Shown one piece after another: positions 1 through 8,697 of a DNA stretch of 34,063 bases. This stretch comes from Planctomycetota bacterium. Its GTDB lineage: Bacteria > Planctomycetota > Planctomycetia > Pirellulales > Pirellulaceae. The notes under the pieces are model-generated. The model was given only the letters and a program-made list of their open reading frames with translations, had not been told where the DNA came from and did no database searches. A program made the translations under genes and the position numbers. Location: positions 1 through 34,063 of the forward strand of contig JAFLCP010000084.1 of NCBI GenBank assembly GCA_017303505.1. Reading direction: 5' to 3'. Position 1 is the first letter of the stretch. Each line of letters opens with the position of its first letter.

Positions 1-1
1 C

Positions 2-781
2 CAATTCGTCAACACGCTGCGAATGCCTCCCTTTGCTAAATATTTGATGGTGCAACGCCTGCAGGAAGATTTCACTTTGGATGACCCGCACATGGATGGC
101 TTCTTCGACTTACTAGAGGATGCAACCAACGATACCGCGAAAGGCTTGGTATTAAACTTATCCTCCGAGTCTTATCAAGAATTGAAAGCTGAAATGGACC
201 GTTTTGAGAAACTCTGGAACTATAGAGATGCCCTTGCTGAACCGCTCCTTGAAATCTCAAACAAGCTTCAAAACAGTGATGAATTGCACGAGAAATTGCG
301 AACATCGCTTGGCAGCGAACTAGGCCTTATCTCTGTGGCAGTGTCGATGGAATATCTCCCTGTAACCGCGACCGAAGCCGCTCAAGAATGGCTTACTCAA
401 GTTGTCTCCAAGAATGAGAACGGCAAGTATGAATTGACGATTTCGTCCGACGAAGACTTCAACTCGCGAGTCGAAGATTTTTACCGACAGTTCCGCGATT
501 TGCGTCGACGTGGCCGCATCATCGATGAATATGCAACCCAGTTAAACGATCCCGCACTGGCCACCGCCATGCAGTCGATCCCCGGTAAACAACAATTGAC
601 AACGTTGGTACTCGAGAGCATCCCACGTCCCGAAGTTGATGGGCTCCAACTTTGGTTCGAATCCCATTTCACTCAAACCGATAATGGCTGGCAGCTGAAC
701 GATGGGGCAGGGGAGGTCATCGATCAGTTTATCAATGAAGCGACTGAATTAGAAAGCGAATTGGGCAAAGACGATTTCTAG
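2..781 (+). CDS. Unknown protein, C-terminal part (5' end outside window)
   Basis: The reading frame is open from base 2, so the ATG at 23 is probably internal and the gene starts before the window. The visible 260 residues are hydrophilic, mostly helical in character and acidic at the C-terminus (ending ELGKDDF). There is no signal peptide, membrane segment or recognisable catalytic motif. The stop at 779-781 is 11 bp before the next start, and the ribosome binding site of the DUF1549 gene overlaps this stop, so the two are very likely co-transcribed. I do not recognise the family. Its position ahead of a DUF1549/DUF1501 pair only suggests a shared transcript, not a function. Confidence 0.75.
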   Translation, partial: QFVNTLRMPPFAKYLMVQRLQEDFTLDDPHMDGFFDLLEDATNDTAKGLVLNLSSESYQELKAEMDRFEKLWNYRDALAEPLLEISNKLQNSDELHEKLRTSLGSELGLISVAVSMEYLPVTATEAAQEWLTQVVSKNENGKYELTISSDEDFNSRVEDFYRQFRDLRRRGRIIDEYATQLNDPALATAMQSIPGKQQLTTLVLESIPRPEVDGLQLWFESHFTQTDNGWQLNDGAGEVIDQFINEATELESELGKDDF

Positions 782-792
782 GAGTCACCCGT

Positions 793-2145
793 ATGAATCT
801 GCGATGGATAATGATCGCGATTTGGTTGCACTGCCTGCAAGTTGGCAATGCGCAAACACCAATTCAGCGCCTCGATCAATTGTTGCTCGAAGCAAACACC
901 GTACAGAACTTGTCGCCCGCCGCTGTTTGTTCGGACGAACAATTCTTCCGCCGCTTGTCACTCGACTTGCGTGGACGAATCCCAACTACCACCGAATTAC
1001 AACAGTTTCTAGCCAACCCGGATCGAAACCGTTGGATCGATACACTCCTTGAAAGCAGAGAATTTCCCGAACATTGGGCGAAGCTCTGGACAACACAATG
1101 GTACGGATACACTGCCGAGGATGAAGCTCCACGGGCCGAATTCCAGCAATGGATTTTGAATGCACTCCAACAGCAACAACCATACGATCGCATCGCGCAC
1201 GACATCATTTCAGCCCAAGGCGAATCCGCCTTTAACGGTCCAGTCAATTTCTTCATCCGACACAATGAAGAACCTGTGATCAAGATCACGCGATCGTTTC
1301 TGGGTGTTCGCTTGGATTGTGCTCGTTGTCACGACCATCCTTTTGATCGTTGGACCCAAGAAGATTTTCAGCGAATGAATCGCTTCTTTGCTGGTCTTGA
1401 ATTCGATGAGGTATCGCGTGGCAACACTCGGCTCACGGATGCTGTTATGCAATCGGAACCTGCAGAGTTACCGCGATTTTTGACGGGAGCCGTTCCCAAA
1501 ACAACGCAGTGGCGTGCTGAGTTTGCTATGTTCCTCACCAAGAGCCGACCGTTCGCTCGCAATTTTGCCAATCGAATTTGGTATCACTTGCTAGGACGTG
1601 GCATTGTCCATCCTGTCGATGATTTTTCGCGAGACAATCCTGCTAGCCACCCACAACTGCTGGAGTATTTGGCAGACGAAGCCCGCAACTCAAAGTTCGA
1701 CGTCAAACATATGATCCGCCTGATCTGTCAGTCTCAAGCTTATCAACGCGTTTCCTCGACTACGAGCAACGCAACCGCCCTACAAGAGAAGTTCTTTGCT
1801 CGCACTATTAAGCCGCTTACGCCCGAGCAATGGTATCGATCGTTTTGTATTGCCACAAACCGAATCCCCAACGACGCTGAAGAGCGAGAATTCATCAGGC
1901 AATATCTGAGCGACTCCATCGAAGGAGATTTCAGTGCAACTTGGGAATACAAAGAAACTCTCCAAGGCTTGATGTCCGCTTTGCTGGATAAAGGTGAACC
2001 TCAGTCCGCAGATACCGAAAACCTATTCCTGTCAATTCTCAATCGACGCCCAAATCCGTCTGAAAGAGAGTTCTTCAAGGGAAGCACGTCTCGTGAAACG
2101 AGCTACATCCTGCTTCATTCCAATGAGTTTTCTTTCAATCACTGA
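793..2145 (+). CDS. DUF1549/DUF1553 domain protein, secreted, one CxxCH site
   Basis: A 450-residue protein of the planctomycete DUF1549 plus DUF1553 type. Residues 1-21 form a signal peptide ending VGNAQ. DUF1549 covers roughly 25-205, with the family's RRLSLDLRGRIPT block at 53-65. DUF1553 covers roughly 235-430, with the typical FANRIWYHLLGRGIV block. A CARCHDHPFDRW stretch gives one CxxCH (C176, C179, H180), which could bind heme c or a metal. Longer relatives carry an extra N-terminal cytochrome-like PSCyt1 domain, which is absent here. The start is supported by GGAG at 781-784. It is followed 21 bp later by a DUF1501 gene, the usual partner. The biochemical role of the pair is not established; it is often discussed with polysaccharide breakdown in planctomycetes. 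Confidence 0.9.
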   Translation: MNLRWIMIAIWLHCLQVGNAQTPIQRLDQLLLEANTVQNLSPAAVCSDEQFFRRLSLDLRGRIPTTTELQQFLANPDRNRWIDTLLESREFPEHWAKLWTTQWYGYTAEDEAPRAEFQQWILNALQQQQPYDRIAHDIISAQGESAFNGPVNFFIRHNEEPVIKITRSFLGVRLDCARCHDHPFDRWTQEDFQRMNRFFAGLEFDEVSRGNTRLTDAVMQSEPAELPRFLTGAVPKTTQWRAEFAMFLTKSRPFARNFANRIWYHLLGRGIVHPVDDFSRDNPASHPQLLEYLADEARNSKFDVKHMIRLICQSQAYQRVSSTTSNATALQEKFFARTIKPLTPEQWYRSFCIATNRIPNDAEEREFIRQYLSDSIEGDFSATWEYKETLQGLMSALLDKGEPQSADTENLFLSILNRRPNPSEREFFKGSTSRETSYILLHSNEFSFNH

Positions 2146-2166
2146 TCGGTGTTAAGGAGTCAAGCG

Positions 2167-3393
2167 ATGCAAGCTCGTTTATCGCGACGCAGTTTATTGC
2201 AAATAGTTGGTTCCGGAATCTTTGCATTTTCCTGTCGCCATCGTTGCGACGCGATCTTTGCAGCACCGCCCGTTAACTCGGTGAAACGCTGCGTTGTACT
2301 GTGGATGGATGGCGGCCCCAGCCAAATGGAAACGTTTGATCCGAAGCCTGGCACTGCCACGGGTGGCCCTACCGAAGCAATTGCAACTTCGGTACCAGGG
2401 ATCTCCATTGCCAAGCATCTACCCAAGATCGCCACCAAGATGCGGCACTTGAGCATCATTCGAAATCTTGCATCTCCCGAAGGTGACCATGATCGCGGCA
2501 GCCACTTCTTGCATACGGGCTACCCACAAGTTCCCGCGTTTCCGCGGCCCGCACTTGGTTCCGTTGTTTCGCATGAAAGCCCACCGTCCGACCAACCTCT
2601 GTTTGTCTCGCTCGGCACACGTGGACTCGGCCCCGCCTACATGGGTCCCGACCACGCTCCCTTCTCTATCGAAGACCCCAGCGTCGCGGTTGCTCAATTG
2701 AAGGAACTCACCAAACAACGCAGCTTGCTCCAACGCCTTGACTCATTCAACCAAACCTTTGACCAAGATCACTACGATAGTAACTTAGCTCGTCGCAAGA
2801 GCTCTATCTCTCGTATTGAACGCCTTCTGTCAACTCCGTTCGTAAAAGCTCTCAACGTAGATAGCTCGCCAACACAAGATCTCGAACGCTATGGTGATTC
2901 CACTTTCGGAAGACGCTGCTTGCTCGCTAAACGATTGCTGAAAGCAGGAGTTCGGTTCGTCGAAGTGACGCACTCAGGCTGGGACACGCACGAAGATAAC
3001 TTCAACAATGTAGCTAGCCTCTGCAATGACATCGATGGCCCATGGTCCACTCTCATCGATGATTTGCAGGCCAACGGCTTATGGGAAGATACCGTAGTGG
3101 TTTGGATGGGTGAATTTGGACGAACCCCACAAATCAATGCCAACAATGGACGCGATCATTTTCCTCAAGTCACACCCGTTGTGTTGGGAGGAGGTAGCAT
3201 CCGAGGAGGACAGGTGATTGGCCAAACCAACAAACTGGGCATTGAAATTGAAGGCTCCAGTATCTCGGTCCCCGACCTCTTCGCTACGCTGCTCGCAACA
3301 CTCGGTATCGATCCAAACCATCAGTTCCAAAATGAATTCGGTGCGATCGCTCCTGCAAGTGATAACGGCAAGATCATTCAAGGCTTGATCTAA
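2167..3393 (+). CDS. DUF1501 domain protein, Tat-exported
   Basis: A 408-residue DUF1501 protein, a family related to the alkaline phosphatase/sulfatase fold. The start is placed at ATG 2167 because AAGGAG at 2154-2159 lies 7 bp upstream; the longer GTG-start frame from 2149 would contain this ribosome binding site. The N-terminus has a twin-arginine motif (SRRSLLQ) followed by a hydrophobic stretch, so export as a folded protein is likely. Family blocks seen are WMDGGPSQMETFDPKPG near residues 45-61, THSGWDTHEDNF in the middle and VVWMGEFGRTPQIN followed by GRDHFPQ near the C-terminus, which supply the Asp/His residues expected to bind metal. It follows the DUF1549/DUF1553 gene in what looks like one operon. 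The substrate is unknown. Confidence 0.9.
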   Translation: MQARLSRRSLLQIVGSGIFAFSCRHRCDAIFAAPPVNSVKRCVVLWMDGGPSQMETFDPKPGTATGGPTEAIATSVPGISIAKHLPKIATKMRHLSIIRNLASPEGDHDRGSHFLHTGYPQVPAFPRPALGSVVSHESPPSDQPLFVSLGTRGLGPAYMGPDHAPFSIEDPSVAVAQLKELTKQRSLLQRLDSFNQTFDQDHYDSNLARRKSSISRIERLLSTPFVKALNVDSSPTQDLERYGDSTFGRRCLLAKRLLKAGVRFVEVTHSGWDTHEDNFNNVASLCNDIDGPWSTLIDDLQANGLWEDTVVVWMGEFGRTPQINANNGRDHFPQVTPVVLGGGSIRGGQVIGQTNKLGIEIEGSSISVPDLFATLLATLGIDPNHQFQNEFGAIAPASDNGKIIQGLI

Positions 3394-3427
3394 CGAAACC
3401 AACCTGCTTAATCGGGAGTCTCTGCTA

Positions 3428-5359
3428 ATGTTCCAAAAACTCTGGAAACTGAGTTGGGTCATGATTCTGTTGGCTGGCAATGTGGCTGAGGGGCAAACAC
3501 CCCATCAGGCTAAGTACGCTTTCCCAGACGACGTGAGTGTGATCAACGTGGTGCGGGACTGTGGTGCCAAAGGAGACGGCATCGCAGACGACACCGTCGC
3601 GCTGCAACGCGGCCTCGATGCCAGTTGTGGAGAACTCGCTGAGTTTCGCAATAAATCAGCAATCCTATTTATTCCTAACGGCACTTATCGTGTAACTCAA
3701 ACTCTGGTGGTAAGACATTCGAAAGGTCCTTGGATCTATGGCGAAAGTCGCGATGGTGTTGTGATCCGATTGGACGATGGCGTAAAAGGTCTCAAGTCAG
3801 TTTTACGTACCCATGCGAACGATGAAGGGCCAACCTCTGCCGACTGGTTCATGCGCAATCTCCGGTCCTTTACGATCGATGTCGGCAACAATCCCGATGT
3901 GGATGGGATTCGATACTTCGCAACCAATACGGGCACACTCCAAGATGTGCGCGTGATTGGGAATGGTAAGGTCGGCATCAACGCTGGCTTCTTGGGCCAA
4001 AGCGGCCCCAATCTCATCGACAATGTGATCGTAGAGGGCTACGAGACAGGTATTCTGAGCCAATGGATCTGGGGCGAGACGATCAGTCGCGCCACCATTC
4101 GCAATTGCCGTAAAGTGGGCGTTGAAGTATCCGCCAACGTAGCTGCCATCGAAGATCTTGTTGTAGAAAACACCCCCATCGCCTTGCACAACAAAATCCC
4201 GAACGACTGGGGGCACTGGGGTGGTTCGGTTGCCTTAATTAATGCCCGTATCAACCGTGGTGCTAAGCCAAGTAGCGCCGAACAGACCAGCGCAGAACAG
4301 ACCAGCGCAGAACAAAGCCCAGCCATCATCAACGACTCGATCCTCTACGCTCGCAACGTCTCGGTTGAGGGTTACTCAACAACTTTGCGGAACCATCAAT
4401 CGCAATCCCTCAAAGATCCCAGCGTTCAAGAATTTATCTCGTCGCCGCACAAAAAGCTCTTTGACAATGCGAAGCCATCATCATTGAATCTTCCCATTGA
4501 ACCGCTGCCGAAACCTGATTGGGAGTATGACTTTTCCAAATGGCTGTGTGCGGATGACTTCGGCATCAATTCCGGCGACAACGAAAATGATACAGCCGGA
4601 TTTCAAGCCGCCTTCGATGCAGCTGCCAAAGAAAACAAAACCGTAGTTTATCTTCGCGGCTGCGGCGGAGCAGAGCCAAATTGGTATCGCGTGCATCAAC
4701 CTATTCGAATCCCCAAAACAGTGAAGATGGTCATTGCCCTCGGCTGGGGACGTATCCTGGGTATCGATAACGGTGCGTTCGTGGTCGATGATCAATCCGC
4801 CCCGGTTGTACATATTCGCGGCATCGATGCGTTTGGTGGCCCCACACTTCGAGTCATCAATCGCTCGCAGAACAACACACTTGTTGTCGAGAGTTCGGGT
4901 GTGCATGTAGTTGGAGAAGGCACCGGCAAGATCTTCGTCCATGATTGCTCAGGGCAGCTTACGCTCTCTAAAGCGGGACAACGTTGCTGGACTCGTCAAT
5001 TAAATCCTGAAGGAGAAAGCGATACAGGTTTGGTTCGCAATGCGGGGGGCGTATTGTGGTGCCTCGGCGTAAAACATGAAGGACGCGGCATTCGCTTTGC
5101 GACTTCCGCTCAAGGAGCCACCGAAATCTTAGGCCTATTCAACTATGGTGGTTACAAAGATGAAAACGATGCACGTCCTCTGTTTGATATCGACAATGGT
5201 TCATTTTCGGTAGCTGCCTTGCGCGAAATTGCTTTTGATCAACACACTGCTTTGATCAAAGTTCGCGAAAAACAAGCCACGACCAGCCAGGAACTCGATA
5301 AACATAACGAAGGTGGTTGGATCGGCTGGACTCTCTATCGCTCAGGCGAATCGCAATAA
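3428..5359 (+). CDS. Secreted right-handed beta-helix protein with two pectate-lyase-3-like domains
   Basis: A 643-residue exported protein. Residues 1-22 look like a signal peptide ending AEGQT. The domain at about 37-300 opens with the pectate_lyase_3/GH28-type block INVVRDCGAKGDGIADDTVALQ. A second copy starts near residue 375 with ADDFGINSGDNENDTAGFQAAFDAA, so the protein holds two beta-helix modules, as in exo-glucanase/tailspike-like families. No catalytic residue assignment is safe. A Ser/Ala/Glu/Gln-rich linker made by a 15-bp tandem repeat lies between the modules. It has its own binding site (GGGAG about 10 bp before ATG 3428) and is 34 bp after the DUF1501 gene, so it probably belongs to the same operon. 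Likely role: binding or cleaving an acidic polysaccharide. Confidence 0.85.
   Translation: MFQKLWKLSWVMILLAGNVAEGQTPHQAKYAFPDDVSVINVVRDCGAKGDGIADDTVALQRGLDASCGELAEFRNKSAILFIPNGTYRVTQTLVVRHSKGPWIYGESRDGVVIRLDDGVKGLKSVLRTHANDEGPTSADWFMRNLRSFTIDVGNNPDVDGIRYFATNTGTLQDVRVIGNGKVGINAGFLGQSGPNLIDNVIVEGYETGILSQWIWGETISRATIRNCRKVGVEVSANVAAIEDLVVENTPIALHNKIPNDWGHWGGSVALINARINRGAKPSSAEQTSAEQTSAEQSPAIINDSILYARNVSVEGYSTTLRNHQSQSLKDPSVQEFISSPHKKLFDNAKPSSLNLPIEPLPKPDWEYDFSKWLCADDFGINSGDNENDTAGFQAAFDAAAKENKTVVYLRGCGGAEPNWYRVHQPIRIPKTVKMVIALGWGRILGIDNGAFVVDDQSAPVVHIRGIDAFGGPTLRVINRSQNNTLVVESSGVHVVGEGTGKIFVHDCSGQLTLSKAGQRCWTRQLNPEGESDTGLVRNAGGVLWCLGVKHEGRGIRFATSAQGATEILGLFNYGGYKDENDARPLFDIDNGSFSVAALREIAFDQHTALIKVREKQATTSQELDKHNEGGWIGWTLYRSGESQ
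4274..4318 (+). repeat. Three 15-bp in-frame tandem repeats
   Basis: Three consecutive 15-bp units (4274-4288, 4289-4303, 4304-4318) read AGCGCAGAACAGACC with few changes and encode SAEQT, SAEQT, SAEQS. They sit in a loop or linker of the beta-helix protein. Length is a multiple of three, so copy number can change without a frameshift. Confidence 0.9.
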
Positions 5360-5383
5360 GCGATCTTCAATCGCTGCGAACTC

Positions 5384-5420
5384 ATGGGCAAAAGGGCAAC
5401 CTTTTGCCCATTTTCTTTTG
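5384..5420 (+). terminator. Rho-independent terminator after the beta-helix gene
   Basis: A perfect 12-bp stem (5384-5395 with 5400-5411, arm ATGGGCAAAAGG) closes a GCAA tetraloop and is followed by TTTCTTTT. It lies 25 bp after the stop at 5359 and separates the DUF1549/DUF1501/beta-helix run from the GntR operon. Confidence 0.88.
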
Positions 5421-5507
5421 GCTTCGCTTCTGGCGGCAATCCGGGTAGTACCTGATCTTGGGCCAGCGCCGCATTCTACACCTATTGAAATTTCTGCGAT
5501 TTTTTTG

Positions 5508-5548
5508 TTGACATCCATCCCGCCAAACTGTATCACTTCAGTAATACA
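5508..5548 (+). promoter_or_regulatory. Promoter and palindromic operator of the GntR-ABC operon
   Basis: A perfect -35 TTGACA (5508-5513) is followed after 17 bp by TATCAC (5531-5536), a 4/6 match to the -10 consensus. Overlapping the -10 is an 8-4-8 inverted repeat, TGTATCAC-TTCA-GTAATACA (5529-5548), with one mismatch between arms. A repressor bound there would block RNA polymerase. Because the first gene downstream encodes a YtrA-type GntR regulator and such regulators usually repress their own operon, I infer that this is its binding site. A strong AGGAGG-type binding site follows at 5559-5564, before the ATG at 5570. Confidence 0.6.
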
Positions 5549-5569
5549 ACAGTACAAACAGGAGGCGAG

Positions 5570-5977
5570 ATGCAAATCCACATCCATGCCCAAGATGGTG
5601 TTCCCATCTATCTGCAAATCGTGCAGCAAATCAAATACTTGGTTGCGTCCGGCCGCTTGCAACCGGGTGAGGAACTGCCCTCGATTCGAGTATTAGCCGA
5701 ACAACTCCTGGTCAATCCCAATACGATCGCACGCGCGTATCGCGAATTGGAAACCGCAGGGGTGGTCGAGAAAAGAAGAACGGCAGGTACGTTCATTGCC
5801 GAAAGTGGCTCGCCTCTGGCCCGCAAAGAAAGGCTCAAGTTGTTAAACGAACGCGTTGACCAGCTTCTGGTCGAGGCGTCTCAAATGGGTTTTGAACTGA
5901 ACGAGGTTCTCAAGTTGATACAACAGCGCGAACATGTTTTGCGCCAACCAAAGAAAGAGGAGCGAAACCATGAGTGA
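5570..5977 (+). CDS. YtrA-family GntR transcriptional repressor
   Basis: A 135-residue regulator. Residues 1-78 form the GntR winged helix-turn-helix: GVPIYLQIVQQIKYLVASG, LQPGEELPSIRVLAEQL, then VNPNTIARAYRELETAGVV as the recognition region and a wing ending TAGTFI. The remaining ~55 residues form a short helical tail rather than a FadR, HutC or MocR effector domain, which is the mark of the YtrA subfamily. These regulators sit in front of ABC transporter genes, as here: the ATPase start overlaps the end of this gene by 8 bp. Start ATG 5570 has a strong AGGAGG site. It probably represses the operon through the palindrome at 5529-5548. The inducer is unknown; some homologues respond to cell-envelope stress or antibiotics. 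Confidence 0.92.
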   Translation: MQIHIHAQDGVPIYLQIVQQIKYLVASGRLQPGEELPSIRVLAEQLLVNPNTIARAYRELETAGVVEKRRTAGTFIAESGSPLARKERLKLLNERVDQLLVEASQMGFELNEVLKLIQQREHVLRQPKKEERNHE

Positions 5978-6875
5978 CTCTACAAACTTGTCTTCTGCGA
6001 GTGTGGTTGAGATCCAACGCTTGAGTCGCAGTTTTGGTGCTAAACGAGCACTGCACGAAGTTTCGCTCTCGATTCCTCGCGGCGGAGTCTTCGGCTTGAT
6101 CGGCGGCAATGGTGCCGGCAAGACCACTTTGATCAAACATATCATGGGTATGCACTACGCTCAAAGCGGTTCAGTGCGAGTCTTTGGAATGGACCCGGTA
6201 GCTCACCCGGTCGAAGTGCTGGGCCGCATCGGTTATATGTCCGAAGAACGCGATATCCCAAACTGGATGCGCGTCACAGAAATCATGAACTACACGCAAA
6301 CCTTTTATCCAGCCTGGGATACAAAATATGCCGAAGAGTTGCGGGAAATGTTTGATCTCGACCCAAAGCAACGTATTCGTAATTTGTCCCGCGGCCAAGC
6401 GGCTCGTGTTTGTTTGCTACTCGCTTTAGCCCATCGCCCCGAGCTTTTGGTTTTGGATGAACCTTCATCAGGTTTAGATCCCGTCGTGCGCCGCGACATT
6501 CTAGCCGCGATTGTGCGAACCATTGCCGATGAAGGTCGTACCGTCATTTTTTCATCGCATCTACTCGATGAAGTCGAACGACTCGCAGACCGCGTCGCCA
6601 TGATTCACGATGGCCAAATCATTTTGCATGATCGCCTCGACACGATCAAAGAATCGTTCCATCGCTTCACCTTGCGATTTGAACAACCCTTCAATGAAGC
6701 CCCATTGATCCTGGGAACCATCGAACGCAAAGGGGCAGGGCATGAATGGACTTATTTCTGTCGCGGTGATCGCGACCAATTGATTCAAGCCGCCAGAACC
6801 TTGCAAGCAGAGATCGTGCAAGAAACACTGCTGAGTCTCGATGATATTTTTGTATGCAATGTCACGCGTTCGTAG
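5970..6875 (+). CDS. ABC transporter ATP-binding protein (YtrB-like)
   Basis: A 301-residue ATPase. The start is taken at ATG 5970, since GAGGAG at 5957-5962 precedes it at normal spacing; the longer frame from 5934 has no such site. Walker A is GGNGAGKT (45-52), the signature is LSRGQ (139-143, with Arg in place of the first Gly of LSGGQ), Walker B ends VLDEP (161-165) and the H-loop histidine is in FSSH (near 197). A C-terminal extension of about 80 residues follows, as in YtrB-type exporters and ABC-2 systems. It is translationally coupled to the GntR gene (8-bp overlap) and is followed by a membrane protein that is its likely permease. Likely role: energising export or lipid/antibiotic extrusion; substrate not predictable. 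Confidence 0.93.
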   Translation: MSDSTNLSSASVVEIQRLSRSFGAKRALHEVSLSIPRGGVFGLIGGNGAGKTTLIKHIMGMHYAQSGSVRVFGMDPVAHPVEVLGRIGYMSEERDIPNWMRVTEIMNYTQTFYPAWDTKYAEELREMFDLDPKQRIRNLSRGQAARVCLLLALAHRPELLVLDEPSSGLDPVVRRDILAAIVRTIADEGRTVIFSSHLLDEVERLADRVAMIHDGQIILHDRLDTIKESFHRFTLRFEQPFNEAPLILGTIERKGAGHEWTYFCRGDRDQLIQAARTLQAEIVQETLLSLDDIFVCNVTRS

Positions 6876-6938
6876 ATTCCACACATCACCAGTCGCAACA
6901 TCGAACTGTACAGAGTCATCTTTAACTGAGGCTGAGCT

Positions 6939-8552
6939 ATGCATACCATCACTGCCGCCATGGCCTGGGAATATTTCGCGCGGAATCGCTGGACACTGCT
7001 GCTCTTTCCGTTTGTCGCCAACTTGATGCCCATTTTTGTCTTGGGTGCCCTGAGTGGATACAACGTAAACTTTGGCTCTAAAGAGTTTATAGGTATCTAT
7101 CTTGGCTTCGTGCTATACACCACAGCGATCATTGGAATCGGTGTGCTTATGACTCAAGGGAGCATTTCTCGGTTTTATCTGAAGCCTCTATCCACGACCA
7201 CGATGGTCAATTTCTTTTTCTGGGGTGGTGGGGCCTTGGCCGCCGCAGAGATCGCTTGCTCGATCGCCATTTGGAATAACCTTTTCAACGCTAATTGGCC
7301 AATCGCAGGCCCTGTGCTATTCGCAATTGCCTTATGGGGTTCGTTTCAACCGTTGTTAAGAGTGCCAGTAAAATCGATCTCAGGAATCATAACGGCAGGT
7401 GCGATCGTTGCCGGCGTTGGTTATTGGTTTCTGTCACGTCACGATGAGCTAGAAGGGCACGGCAAAAACTTCTGGCACAACATCTCCGGCTTCGACTTGC
7501 TTTTTGCAGTTGTAGCTATTTCTGTAGGATATGGCCTGACACTTTGGCGAGTCCGCTGGGATCGAAGCGGACGACAACTCATGACCCTCACCGATCGGAT
7601 CGAAGAAGCATTTGAGCGCTGGCTCTGCCAGTACTTTACTTTGAACCATACGTTTTCCTCTCCCTTGCGTGCGCATCGATGGTTCGATTTTCAGACTCGG
7701 ACATTCATGCTCCCCTTGGTTTGCTTCCTTTTTTTGGGAGCCATTTGGAGCATTGCACTTGGGATGGCAGCCTACAACCAAGACCACAAGATCGGCATCG
7801 AAGTAATATTCTCGTGCACGAACATTACCGCCTTCGCCCAACTCATCATCGCATTTGTGATTGGCATGGTGATGATTCAAGGATATCAGTGGAATTCTGG
7901 ACGCAAGATGCGCGGTCAAGATCAAGTTGCCATGAAGCCGAGTGAATATCGCATCGGTCATTACTTGCACTCGCTACCGATTTCGCCCACCCACATGGCT
8001 CGCGCTATCCTGCAGTCCGCCGCTTGGTCTATTGGTGCGTCCACGTTACTGATGAGCTTGTCATTGGGCCTGCTCTGGGCGTGGATGTCTCTTACAAGTT
8101 TTAATGTGCACACTTTGATCAAGCCTGATATCCAATTCTGGCAGTTGGCCGTAATTGGCGTTAGCTTCTATGTGTTCCTGCCGTTCGCCCTAATGAATAA
8201 CATTGCTACTTTTACACTCGTGGTGAATCGCCAAGTTTGGTTGCCACCGTTCATCATCGGCACCGTGATCCTTATCGCGGTGTGGCCGCTCTTTGTTGGC
8301 CTTGCATTAGTAGCCGCCGTTTTAGGACTTCTTACCTATTGCACAATCCAATGTCTTAAGAGAAAGGATGTGACGCCTCTTGCCACTGCCACCATCTGGA
8401 GCTTTGGAGTGATCGTCTCAATCGCATTAGCTCTAAGTTTTCGGCCCGAGGATTGGAGAATTGCGTCGGTGATTGCAGCTTCGCTGGGTACCCTAACCAT
8501 CTTGCCTTTCTTTTCTTTGCCGCTAGCACTGCAATACCATCGTACGACCTAA
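6939..8552 (+). CDS. ABC-2-type membrane protein, probable permease partner
   Basis: A 537-residue integral membrane protein with at least twelve hydrophobic segments, for example near residues 18-40, 53-75, 88-110, 185-205, 260-285 and 300-325, and a cluster in the last 150 residues. A charged stretch near residues 205-255 divides it into two hydrophobic halves, so it may be a fused permease with two homologous halves. No sequence signature identifies the substrate. It starts 63 bp after the ATPase stop, on the same strand, and is the only membrane gene of the cluster, so I infer that it is the translocating subunit of the GntR-controlled transporter. No clear terminator follows; only a weak GU-containing hairpin is visible at 8560-8577. 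Confidence 0.82.
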   Translation: MHTITAAMAWEYFARNRWTLLLFPFVANLMPIFVLGALSGYNVNFGSKEFIGIYLGFVLYTTAIIGIGVLMTQGSISRFYLKPLSTTTMVNFFFWGGGALAAAEIACSIAIWNNLFNANWPIAGPVLFAIALWGSFQPLLRVPVKSISGIITAGAIVAGVGYWFLSRHDELEGHGKNFWHNISGFDLLFAVVAISVGYGLTLWRVRWDRSGRQLMTLTDRIEEAFERWLCQYFTLNHTFSSPLRAHRWFDFQTRTFMLPLVCFLFLGAIWSIALGMAAYNQDHKIGIEVIFSCTNITAFAQLIIAFVIGMVMIQGYQWNSGRKMRGQDQVAMKPSEYRIGHYLHSLPISPTHMARAILQSAAWSIGASTLLMSLSLGLLWAWMSLTSFNVHTLIKPDIQFWQLAVIGVSFYVFLPFALMNNIATFTLVVNRQVWLPPFIIGTVILIAVWPLFVGLALVAAVLGLLTYCTIQCLKRKDVTPLATATIWSFGVIVSIALALSFRPEDWRIASVIAASLGTLTILPFFSLPLALQYHRTT

Positions 8553-8697
8553 GTACCAAAGCGATTTCGTAATTGCTATCAACCATATCGCAACCAATCT
8601 ACTTTACTGCTCTTGGCGCAACATCGCAGGCTACCTATTCTTCCCAAGACAACCGAATTCCCTTTTCGTTGGATTTCGTTTTTTGGGGAACATCATC

